Of a stretch of 64,000 nt of DNA, positions 53,601 to 64,000 are shown piece after piece (position 1 is the stretch's first letter; every line of letters begins with the position of its first letter). The DNA is taken from positions 248,001 through 312,000 of the forward strand of contig JBAMDO010000052.1 of the NCBI GenBank assembly GCA_037074765.1, in the 5' to 3' direction. The notes beneath the pieces are model-generated. The model made no database searches, was not told the DNA's origin, and saw nothing but the letters and a program-made list of their open reading frames with translations. Both the position numbers and the translations under genes were made by a program. The DNA is from Mansonella perstans. Taxonomy: Eukaryota; Nematoda; Chromadorea; Rhabditida; Onchocercidae.

Positions 53601-56600
53601 TTAAAAGAATTGGACGATTCAGGATTTTTGATTCTGTACAGATGGATGAAAAAGATTACAAACAATGAAACACTAAATAATTAATAAAAAGTTTTGAGGC
53701 TGTAAAATATAAGTATAAAAACAAAACATCTAAGAATTCTCATAGTATTTGTATCAAACAAAAATGCCATGTATCCCATGTACAGTTAAAAAGATCGGAA
53801 AACAATCACGCAAATTCAATTTTGCTATTTTTATATAAAGACAAAAAAAAGTGCTTACTTCCAAGGCAATTCGATGTTGGTCCTGTTCCAGGTGAGTATA
53901 TCTGAAATGCATCTTGCCATTATTGTTATCAAGAAAAGGTTAGGAAAGAGACCCCATATATGCATGCTACCTATAGGTTGAAATCATAATTCCATTAACG
54001 AATGGAAATGAAACAAAGAAATCATAATGCATGGCTTAATGTTGACTTAATTGATTAATGATTTAATTGTGGACTTTATTTTATAAAGTTTTTTTATAAA
54101 CCCTTTTTTTAGATTTTTATAAATCCAAGAACAGTAGCAATATGAAAAAGAATTTCATTCGTAAATGAACATCAAAATTTTCTTGCGTCATACTTCGCTT
54201 TTGTTGGAAACCATGTCTAGTATTAGTTTTTACATTAGAATCAAGATAACCGGGATATTCTAAGATTTTAGTTTCAGAATGTTTTCATATTATACACAGT
54301 TAATAAAATTCAGTCATTCCACTTTGATCCTTTCCCTATTTGCGACTGGTGCAGAAATGAGAACTCGATAGGTTCAAAATCTGAATTAAAAAATGAACTC
54401 ATGTTGCATATATACAAATCCAATGAAATTTTAAAATCAGCGTTTTACGAGCTATTTTTTGTTAAAATATATAGAACTTTACAGGCTCTCTTCCATCCAT
54501 AGCATCAAGCCATTGTCGACGATCTTCTTCCGATAATGCTTGCAGCGTCATTGGCTCAGTACGATCCATTGCTAAGATGTCAAAGCAAAACCTGGGAAAT
54601 AACTTCACTAAGAAAGATGTATAGATTGCTTCAGTTAGTGAGACTGCACATATTAAGTGAGTGACTTCCATAAACCTTCATTTGACATGTTAATAGTAAA
54701 TTTGAAAAAAGAACCTCTTATCGATACTGTCTGAAGCTCTTCGAGTGCATGTTCTTAGTTTAAAAGAAACAGATTGCCCGAGAGCACCTTTCATATCCTT
54801 AAGTGATAAATCAAAATAATAAATCAAGAAAAAAACTGAACGGACTCAGATTTGAATGAAATATTACGTAACACATGATCTGAGAAAAGATATTACGTGA
54901 AAAATAATTTAAGATGAATTATTTACGATGAAATGTATTGAAAATAAATAATATTAAATTTTTAAAAAATATGTTGTTACTACTTACTACACGTAACTTA
55001 TATGAGTTTGGTTTTCTCTTGTAAAGTATCTGTTGAGTATCCTTATCTGAGATATGTATGAAAAAATACTTCAGAATTTTGGGAAATATGAAGTTAAATA
55101 TGAAATGAGAAATAATCTTCCGCAAACTTTCAATAGTCGCCAAAAATTGAGCATTATAACTTTGACATCCTACTAACCGTTTTTGCGGTATTATTTACTG
55201 GAATCATTGTGAATATTCGCGTTTCCTTTTGATATACACAGTAATACATAGTCCATCGATTTGATAAAACATCTCTACTAATTGTTTCTGCAAACAAATA
55301 AGTAATGAATACGCAAGTAATGAAGGACAAATCTCAGTCTGATATATCAAATTTTAAGAAATAAAAAACAACATACTTGGAATTTTACTTTTTTCATGAA
55401 CAAAAATATAGCCTTGTTTAATGCTAGAAATGGTTCGAGGTATCGGCTTTTCATTAAAATTATCACTTTTACCCGTTTGAAATACCTGGAAATCATAAAG
55501 TCAAATTTACAAGATTAATTTGAACAAATTACCCGGTTATTGACAAGTTAGATTCTGCCGCTTAAATTAGTCGTTCTGTCTGGAAGATCTCCAGCTTCTT
55601 GAAAATTTTTTTTTTCAACCTTTAGAAATGTTGCAGTTGAACATAGACTAACTTACTAAACACTAACGGAATTCACCGCTGCGCACCTTCTAGTTTTTCA
55701 TAATTGAATTTCAGGACTGATTTTGCCAGTCATCAAAATAATGCGGAATAAAAGTTTAAAACTCGTGCAAAAATCAAAACCAACTGCATTTTTTAAATGA
55801 CTAATCAGCATTTTGTCTTTGAGCTGCATATAATATTCTTTTGTTTCCTCGAAGCTCTGTTTTGCCTGGAATTTGCTCTCTATTAACCAATTATTCCCAA
55901 ATCTTCATCAGTAAAATTTCAACATTAACTGAATGTTTCTCCACTGCAAATAATAAAAAACAATCGCTACCATATGAAAATGGATTTTCTATGAAGAAAA
56001 CAAGCAGGAAAATATGACCTTTTGAACTTTCGACTGCACCTCACTTAGAAATGGTTTAAAGTCCTCATGCGTTACGTGACCTAAAAAGATTCCTGTCGTT
56101 GTCAGTAATGATGTTATTGATCGGCAATGAAGAATAAGGTTTCTGCAGTGGTAAGTAGAAGAAAGACAAAGAAATACAAAGTTTAATGAAGCTTAACTAG
56201 TTTTTATTAAAACTTTAATCTGTCCAAAAATTTATTTTTATAAAAACAAACATTAATACGCACCAACATGGTAAAAAGTAAGCCAGCTGTATACGAATGA
56301 ACATAGCGTCTCTACAAATTCAAATTTCATCCTCTCCTGAACGGCTTGTATGGCTGTTACATAGTCCAGCGAACAACTGCAGAAATTTCGCTGTTGCATG
56401 TCCAGTTGGGCATCTGCTTCTTTGAAATCATTTCTCCGCGCCTTCAAAGAAATATTGAAATTTCAATACATCTATTAAAGAGTAACTTAACTGAGCATCT
56501 CCAAATACTGGTTTTTTTTTTAAGAAGGCGAAATTCTCTTTCGCCTTCTCTTTCTCTCCAAATCTCCAAATCTCCAAAATCTCCAAATCCAAATCTCTTT

Positions 56601-58549
56601 CTCTCCAAATTTCTCTTGATCTCAATATGAATCATCTCCAAATCATGAGCCTTCTAATCTCAATATGAATTTGGGTCACAACTATATAACGATAACTACG
56701 AAATGCTGATGATGCCATCAACCTCCCGTCTAATTTATCATTAAGTTAAGCTGTTAACAGTCAGATTATATTAATACGGTCGAGATCCTATTCCCTATTT
56801 CGAGATGCGATGAGAGTTTTAATGCGCAGAGATTTTTTGCGAGCAAAACTAAAGTTTTAAAAGAAAAGAGAAAAGATTACTTACCGTTGACAAGTGCAAA
56901 TGTTTTTCGAGCGAAGCATAAAATTTATTAGATTCCTTTTCATATCTCTTTTTGTTATCATGTAATACCTAAATAACTAGTATTTTGTGATACGTAATTT
57001 ATGAAAGACACGTATAAATATCATGCAATATATTGGGATTTTAAAAAATTTGAAATCCCTGGAAACTAATGTAAATTTGATATGTTGATTTAAATTAGCA
57101 TGAAACATCAGTTTGAAAGAAAACATACTGCTTAGATTCGGACAACTCACTCAAATATACAAATATTAAGTATCATATTTTCTAAGGATTTAATTTTTTT
57201 CAAAATGAAAGCAATCGTTACACATAAATCAAAAGTAACCTTGCCAATTCCTTCCACTCGAAATCTACGCAGAGGTTCAATAAAATGAATCTCGGAATCT
57301 TCAATAATTTTTTCGCGATGATCTTCAATTTGACTTACAAAATCACCGAATTTACTCATACATTCAGCTGCAAAACTAGTGTGTCAATTAAGATCTGATG
57401 TAACTTTTTATGATTTTACATAAAATCAGCTTTTGCTATGATGATTTACCAGCCATAAATTGCTCACATAAGAGCTTGTCACAATGAATTTAGATACTCT
57501 AAGATAAGCGCGTTAACGGAACATTTATTTTATCCAACGCTATAGTTATAAGAAATGATGTAGTTGTAGTAGCAGGTTCAAAAAAGCTCTCTAGTATTCT
57601 ATATTATATACACTGTAGTTGTAAAATATCCAAAGTAAATTCAAATTACATCTTCTCTGTAATTCTTTACATCGTCATCTTTCATTAATTTCACAAAAAT
57701 GAAATTGGTCTAAATGCATAATAAAGAACGAAAAAGAAAAAACTAACCTATTTTCCGTTCATCGTCTGTCTGAGTACTACCAATTGTTACAAATTTAAAT
57801 TCTTTCAGTGACTTTGCAAATGCTCTTTGAGCCACAGAAAGTTCTGCAAAACAGTTATGAATTGCATCGTACCTTTTTGTAACATGACACAACTATAAAT
57901 TATCATCCGAAAAATTGTGATGACTTTCTGGAAATTTATAAACAATTATATCACTAAAAGTAAGACAAGTTTAATAAATCCGAAGAAAAAAATTTTTTTT
58001 TTTGATCCGAAGAAAAAATTCAATTGGTATAACATCAAAAGTAGGAGCTAAGTATTTTCTATTTTCATCCAATGTTTCTTCATTTATTCAAGTTCAAGCT
58101 GGCGAAGGAACTACTTTGTGTTTCTTTAAAATAGACTTGTCAATTTCATATTAACCACAGAAAACGAATATGCTAAAAAAAATTTCTAAAAAAACGAGCA
58201 AAAAAAGAAACGAATGATGGAAAGTATGAAAAGTAGGGCAAAAAAAAAAAGGAAAACCAAGCACAAGGAAAGGTAATTGAACTAAGGGAATTGAACCAAT
58301 ACAAGAAAAACCAAGGGAATTGAACTAAACAGAACATAGCAGATGTTGAAACTGAAAAATGAATATAGCAAAATTGTAAAATATGTCAAACGTACTTCTT
58401 GTGCACTGAATAAGTTCACGGCATTGTATTTCAATATTTTTGATATTCCTATGAGCATCTTCCAGAACATTTTCATGTTCACGTAAATTTTGACGAAACC
58501 ATGGACTATCCGAAAGACAATCCGCAAATTCTAACGGTCGTAGAACCAT
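41689..58549 (-). CDS. oligophrenin/GRAF-type Rho GTPase-activating protein (BAR-PH-RhoGAP-SH3)
   Basis: Membrane-curvature-sensing RhoGAP of the ARHGAP26/ARHGAP10/OPHN1 family, acting on RhoA/Cdc42-type GTPases in endocytosis and actin control. Exons (high to low): 58396-58549, 57748-57843, 57240-57367, 56885-56968, 56264-56441, 56019-56080, 55785-55865, 55377-55485, 55178-55287, 54715-54797, 54483-54591, 49273-49426, 49105-49167, 47771-47936, 47305-47466, 46974-47133, 46425-46591, 45939-46054, 45417-45603, 44940-45091, 43963-44014, 42889-43110, 42226-42308, 41689-41780; 989 residues. BAR domain about 1-261, PH about 280-396 ([38 protein letters not shown]), RhoGAP about 455-632 with arginine finger R479 in EQGLYRNCG and [25 protein letters not shown] Ser/Pro-rich linker follows, then a C-terminal SH3 ([10 protein letters not shown]...[23 protein letters not shown]). 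The SH3 favours GRAF over human oligophrenin, which lacks one. Two introns need GC donors. A 5 kb intron follows the PH domain. Confidence 0.93.
49427..54482 (-). other. large intron of the GRAF-type gene
   Basis: About 5 kb between the PH and RhoGAP exons, AT-rich, with A/T homopolymers and a TA repeat near 52757-52778. The only supported exon inside is the candidate at 53859-53901. Confidence 0.6.
53859..53901 (-). CDS. candidate alternative linker exon of the GRAF-type gene
   Basis: A 43-base open exon bounded by TTTCAG and GTAAGC, encoding [14 protein letters not shown] in phase with the preceding exon. Vertebrate family members have a similar IYHSP or VYNSN sequence straight after GREP. 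Joined to the annotated acceptor at 49426 it hits a stop, but joined to an internal acceptor at 49357/49356 (CTCAG/CAACTT) it keeps frame, giving a 980-residue form. Confidence 0.5.
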
Positions 58550-60461
58550 TATTATATAAATATCGTGGTATACAATAAAAACAATAGAAAATACAAAAGA
58601 AATATCAGCTAGCCCTGAGAAACTTCCATCGAATCATGCTGAATTGAATACCATTGAAATGGTAAAAGAATTTAGCAAAACTTTGGCACAGATTTGATTG
58701 AAATTTTTTTCAACAACGAAATCCCTGTAAAGTAACAGATTAAATGGTAAATGATGAATATTTATGGTCACGAGAAGCGTTACGTCTTATTACATAATAA
58801 CATTTGGAATAATTTCTCGTAGTGGATTACAATTTTATAGATTTTAATAATTAGAATTTACATTCAAAGCAAGAAATTAATTTCTAAAATGTTATCATAA
58901 TATCAGTTAATTTAAAATTCATAAAAATAAAATGCTTGTAAAATTGATAATAAAATCGTTAAGAGCATGACAAATACAGTAGTATCATTTCTATTACATT
59001 AAAGATATTATCTGTATTAACATTTTCTTCTGATTGCTCTCAGAGTAAGAATGATACCATTGGAATTTAGTACATTAAAAAAAAATGAATGATATCATCG
59101 ATATCATTTTTACTCTTCGATCATTTGAACTTATCACTTGAATAGTTTCGTGAAATTCATACAAGTGAGATGAGACATTTTCACTGTGTCATTCAATCGT
59201 TAATTATTGGTGATGACAAGTATATATTGTTGGAGAAAAGATAGTTGATTTGAAGAGATTTTTTTTTAGAGATCGATAAGACTACGAAATATATTCGTTT
59301 AGGGATTGAGAGTGTTGAAAATGATGAGATGAGTGAAGAGACGACAGACAGTATGAGCATCATCAAATTAGAATAATGCTCGACGATGAGAATTTAATTG
59401 GGAAGTTCATTTTTATTAGAGAAATGAGATGATGATAGTGAATGATAGATAGTATAATGCAATAGAAAATAAGAGAAAGAAGAGAATAAAAATTTGAAAT
59501 AACTTGAAAATGGGCTATTTGACAGCCTCATTAAAAGTTATTTATTAATGAAGGTTATAAAAGCTCACATAAAATAATTTTTTTTTTTTTTTTTGCCATA
59601 ACCATTAAAATATTTTATTTTTTTTAACGAAATTATTCATTACTGTAAGAAAAATTTTAATTTTTTTACTTTTAAATATTTTTTTTTAAACAATAAAAAA
59701 GCAAAAGTTTTTAAAAATTGAAAAGATATTTTACCAATTGATTGATCCTTTATAACTATTGATTGTTGTTGAGCTGAAAGAATTGATTGAGAACCAGTTT
59801 TTTATTGTAGAATTGACAATATAGAAGTGTGAGAGTAGCACAATAAAAGTCTCTTCGATTATCTGTCTAAATGAGAATTCATGCCATATAGTTGAAATTC
59901 ACGCCAATGATTGATTGCAAAATGAAAATATTCATTGAATGTATTCAGCTGATTTCAATTGTCCATTGTGGCAAAAAATTTTTTCCACATTTCAATATAC
60001 TATCCAATTAACCAACATTGAAAAGCTTTAAACTAACAAAGCATTGTGAGAAAAATGAAAAAAGAAGCACTGGGAAAATGTTAAAGTTAAAAAGAGTGAA
60101 AAGAATAGAAAAAAAAAATAGAATGATTCATCATTTCAATTTTTTGTCACAACAAAAAATAGAAATACAAATGATGTATTGGACATTTAGACATGACATC
60201 GTTTATTTTTCAAATGACAATATATAATTTACGATTTCAGTACAATAAGTGTAATGTCCTTATTGCTTTTCTATATACTTCATTTTTTTTAATCATCCAT
60301 CAATTCCTACTGATTGCATACCTTTTTCATTTTAAAATAAGAAAACAATTATAGAAAGTATTAATTGCTAAAAATTGTTTACAATGTTTTCAGTTAAATT
60401 CTTTCCTATCTGATTTAAAATAAATTTTACAGTAATGTTTTTTTTTGTTAACTTATGTGAA

Positions 60462-60659
60462 AATTTTTGAAACAATGACAGTTCTTTTGTGGAGCATTTG
60501 AAATTTAAAAAGATGAAAGTGTTGTGGAAATTTCTGAAACAATGACAGTTCTTTTGTAGAGCATTTAAAATTTGAAAAGATAAAAGTGTTGTGGAAATTT
60601 CTGAAACAATGACAGTTCTTTTGTAGAGCATTTGAAATTTGAAAAGATAAAAGTGTTGA
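60462..60659. repeat. 67-bp tandem repeat, about 3 copies
   Basis: The word AACAATGACAGTTCTTTTGT recurs at 60471, 60538 and 60605 (one base variant in the first copy), a 67-base period. Copies 2 and 3 are closest to each other. Confidence 0.93.
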
Positions 60660-61315
60660 AGGCTCTGTCATTGTTCACTTTAATTGTTTTCTAATTTCTT
60701 ACTTAAATCTATTTTGTTGTATCGTATTTGCTTCATTAACTTTTTTTGCTTAGCGAATGTATCGTCCAACAGATTGTTTGAAAGAATAGTAAAAAAGGTG
60801 GAAAATTTTAAAAGCATACTGGAAAAGTGTTCGAAAATAACACTGCTCATTTCATTTTTCACTTTAATCGACTTCAATCATTTAAATCTTTTAATCATAT
60901 GAAAAGTGAGCAACGCTGTTACAAAATTTCTTTAGCACAGGTCATTTTAGTAATTCGTTTTTTTTTTTTTTTTTTTTACACATGTAGTGATGCCAAGTTT
61001 TTGAATTTTCCTGGTTATCCATTTATTTTTTGTTATGCCATTTTCTCTCTCATTTAAATTATGGATTAAAGTTAATCTAAATTTCATTTCTTGTAGTAAT
61101 CTCCTCACTACTCCTCATTTTTTTCCTGAGTTGATTTAACAAAGTTTAATGAACATTAATGGTCACTGTAATTTGTTAAAGTGACAGAAAAAAGATGATC
61201 AGACAGTATCTGGCAATATTATCAAATCTTTTCAATCAACTATTTCATACGTTTTCTCTTAATTCTTTTTTTTTTTTTTTTTTTTTGCTATAATTATTTA
61301 TACAATTCTTGTTCT

Positions 61316-61394
61316 GAAAAAACATTATGTTGTCATCATAAAGTATTATTATTGTGAATCAAAGTAGTTTATGATGACGACATAATGTTTTTTC
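61316..61394. repeat. 27-bp inverted repeat (hairpin)
   Basis: Arms 61316-61342 and 61368-61394 are reverse complements with one mismatch; the spacer is 25 bases. Core words are ACATTATG, then TCATCAT on the left and the matching ATGATGA on the right. Confidence 0.9.
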
Positions 61395-61745
61395 TCTGAC
61401 GTAAAATACGATGATGTGTATGGATAATAATACTCTTAAGTGGTGCATGAAGTACAACACTCGTAAATGACGCATGAAGTATATGTATGGATATAATACT
61501 CGTAAATGACGGATGAAGTACATGGATCTCGTAAGTGACGGATGAAGTACATGTCTAGATAATAATTTTCGTAAGTGATGGATGGATAATAACATACTCG
61601 TATGAATAATAATATTCATAAGTAAGATGAAGTAATAATACTCGTAAATACGGAGAAGTACATGTATGGATATAATACTCGTAAGTGATAGACGGATAAT
61701 ACCACTCGTAAGCGACGGATGAAGTACGTGTATGGTTAACAATAC
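61385..61745. repeat. degenerate minisatellite with about 10 units
   Basis: The word CTCGTAAGTGACGGATGAAG and variants recur every 27-41 bases. The array starts at the right arm of the 27-bp inverted repeat. Confidence 0.85.
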
Positions 61746-62103
61746 TCATTTTGAGAAAATTTAAATTCTTTGCTGGTTGATAACTTTTATAAATCATTTT
61801 ACTTCTCATCTGCCACTTTACAAATCAAAAATAAAATTTCAATAATGTAGTCACTACTTAAGTCTCTTCATTACTTTCGTAATTGTCATCTGTCAAATAT
61901 CTACAAAGGATACATATCCATAAATGATTAGAACGAAGGAATGAACTAAATTTGGATATATATATGTGACGTAACGTGTAACGTACGTTGATAAAGTTAA
62001 TGGAAATAACGTTTAGGAAGAATTATTATTCCATAAAAAGAAAAAATCAAATTTGAAAATGGCAATAACTGTTAGAAAATCGCTGCTGTTTGCAATATCA
62101 ACA

Positions 62104-62200
62104 AACTGTATGTGTGTTAGTGTACATATCGGTATGTATGTGTATGTGTGTGTATGTCCGTCTGTGTATATGTATGTACATGTACATATACGCATATGTG
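62104..62200. repeat. TG/TATG-rich microsatellite
   Basis: Mixed TG, TATG and CATA units with interruptions. Confidence 0.85.
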
Positions 62201-62313
62201 GTATAAATCCATATAATCTGTAATTTGTTTTGAATTGCTGAAATTTAAAATAAAACGTAACAATGACAATGATGTATATCTTTGAAATATTTACAAAATT
62301 TATGAAGAATGTT

Positions 62314-62450
62314 GGACACACACACACACACATACACACACATACACACACACGCACACATACACACACATACACTCTTAAACTAACAGACATTCATACA
62401 CTCATACATTCACATATCCATAGATACACTCATATACACATACATATAAA
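62314..62450. repeat. CA/CATA microsatellite
   Basis: Compound (CA)n and CATACA units, in the opposite base sense to its two TG-rich neighbours. Confidence 0.9.
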
Positions 62451-62714
62451 CTAGGCATATTTTGAGAGAATGAAATTTGATATATGTATCTTATTGAATA
62501 ATCAGCTCAGAGCTACCAAAACATTTCCAGGCTTTTTTTTCTCTTGGCTCCGGAAAAATAGACTAGAATAGCGTTCTTGCAAAAAGCCAAGTAGATGAAG
62601 AGAAAAAAGACAATGATGATGATATGGGACAGCAAGAATCTGGAATCGATACGGGGTTCTCATTCATGATTTTCATGAATTAATGATTGCTCAGAACCAA
62701 AAAAAAGGGCATTT

Positions 62715-62860
62715 GCGTACGTGTATGTATGTATGCGTGTGTATGTATGTGTATGTATGTGCGTGTGTCTGTGTGTGCATGTGTGTGTATGCACATATGT
62801 ATATGCCCATGTATGTCCATGTCTATACCTATGCGTGTGTGTGCATGTGCCTTTGGTCTA
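62715..62860. repeat. TG/TATG microsatellite
   Basis: Compound GTAT and TGTG units. It makes overlapping Cys/Val/Tyr- or His/Thr-rich open frames that are not genes. Confidence 0.9.
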
Positions 62861-64000
62861 TTTATGGGCATGCAGAAGGCTATTTGGGAAATGTTTTAAA
62901 AGAGAGTTTTTTGCCTTCAAAATTAACATAGCCCTTTTCCTCATTGAAAATAGCAGAAATTTTTCAACAAAACTGATAACTGAACGTAAAGTTCTTTCAG
63001 TTTAAGGCTTAACAGTATATGATGACATATACCCTTCAACTTTATGACCAACAAGCTTTCAATATTTGAACTCTAACCTCCTTTCCAAATGATCGGAGAG
63101 TAAAGTTGTATTATAAAAGATAGAGATAATTACACAATGACTCATCAGCTCATTAACTCACTTTTAGCTCATTTCAAATACTAACTTCTTTGTTGTTAGT
63201 CGTGAAATTGACTGCGACAGTGATTGCTATTAATAGCATTGCATAGATTTCAATTACTTATAGTTGTAAAGTAGCTTATAAAGTTGTTATACTGGCATAG
63301 ATCAATAAAGATTGAAGTTAACACTTGCATTAACAATGCTCATTAAATTATGCAAAAAAAATTCAGGTAAGGAAGTTAAGGCCTAATATAGATAGAGACA
63401 GGCAGATTCACTGAATGATTTGCATAATGGATTAGAAAGAGATTCTGAACCTTTGGGTATTTTATCTAAAATTATTTAATGGAAGCTTAATTTGTATAAT
63501 TAACTGTTGGGAAAAAAAAAATGGGAAAAAAGTAGCAATAATTTGAAAACATTTCAATTAGTAAATATAACGAAGCATAGAAATATGTAAAATAAAAGTT
63601 GTTTCAAATTGGACAACTGAAAGATTGATAAATTATTGTCAATCTTTTCATATTCTTGACAATATGAGGTGACAATATTCGATTTTTTAAGAGCTACCTT
63701 AAAATGCTAATTTCAAAATATGATTTATGATAATATATTCATTGTCCTTATAAAAAATTAAGTTAAATTTTTTCCATCAACATAATAATTTTTTTTTCTT
63801 AAAAGTAAAATTTTAATTTTAATTGGACAGTGTGACCAATACGCATTAATGTTACATATTCCATACCAGCTACTGACTAATCTTGTTTACTTGTCCATCT
63901 CATCGAGATGCATGTGGTCCTGTTGGACACTTGGCAATGCATTGACGCATTGATGCATTGACCATTAATTTCAATTATCCAACAATGTTTATATAGCATT

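Larger units (their letters stand above)
58550..64000. other. repeat-rich region upstream of the GRAF-type gene
   Basis: No recognisable exon on either strand over 5.4 kb. Open stretches here come from tandem repeats (60462-60659, 61385-61745) and CA/TG microsatellites (62104-62880). The GRAF promoter should lie in its left part. Confidence 0.6.

Noticed and set aside
61359..61809. 127- and 84-codon minus-strand open frames rich in HPSLT and YEYY
   Set aside because: They run through the degenerate minisatellite and lack exon structure.
62013..63005. Cys/Val/Tyr-rich and His/Thr-rich open frames
   Set aside because: Simple CA/TG microsatellite translated in several frames.
1..64000. Laterally transferred Wolbachia or viral DNA
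   Set aside because: I looked for intron-less bacterial-type genes or polymerase/integrase motifs and saw none; a database search would be needed to exclude small fragments.

Overview
This is a eukaryotic window from a nematode, most likely a filarial worm (Onchocercidae-like). The sequence is strongly AT-rich. Its genes are cut into many short exons by AT-rich introns with TTTTCAG-type acceptors. Several start codons sit just behind an unpaired acceptor (for example TTCCAG two bases before the ATG at 17089), as expected for spliced-leader trans-splicing. The species is an inference. I found no bacterial, viral or transposase genes, no CRISPR array and no convincing tRNA or rRNA. I worked out the exons by following reading frame across splice sites; in every multi-exon model below the exon phases match and the total length is a multiple of three.

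Layout: 1857-8210 (-) SMARCAD1/Fun30-type SNF2 chromatin remodeller, 17 exons. 10626-15467 (-) an unrecognised single-pass membrane protein with a long charged tail, 5' end not found. 17089-19529 (+) AUP1-like acyltransferase with a CUE domain. 20818-22636 (+) mitochondrial RBFA. 26756-29831 (+) secreted class 2 (EstA/LIPS) lipase whose start codon appears to be split by an intron. 30183-34502 (-) chaperonin CCT6 (zeta). 35627-40384 (+) serine peptidase of the S9 prolyl-oligopeptidase clan. 41689-58549 (-) oligophrenin/GRAF-type BAR-PH-RhoGAP-SH3 protein, about 25 exons. CCT6 and the S9 peptidase are divergent across a 1.1 kb gap that holds a palindromic 24-bp minisatellite. The S9 and GRAF genes are tail to tail. 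AUP1 and RBFA lie on the same strand 1.3 kb apart.

The genes do not form one pathway. They cover chromatin, lipid droplets/ER quality control, mitochondrial ribosome assembly, a secreted lipase, protein folding, peptide hydrolysis and Rho/membrane-curvature signalling. No new multi-gene system is visible. The points most worth a second look are the CACGTG/GAACAATTGTTC repeat array beside CCT6, two GC-AG introns in the GRAF gene, the split start codon and altered nucleophile elbow of the lipase, two long inverted repeats, a MITE-like element in a lipase intron, and the orphan membrane protein. The last 5.4 kb (58550-64000) is repeat-rich and has no recognisable gene.
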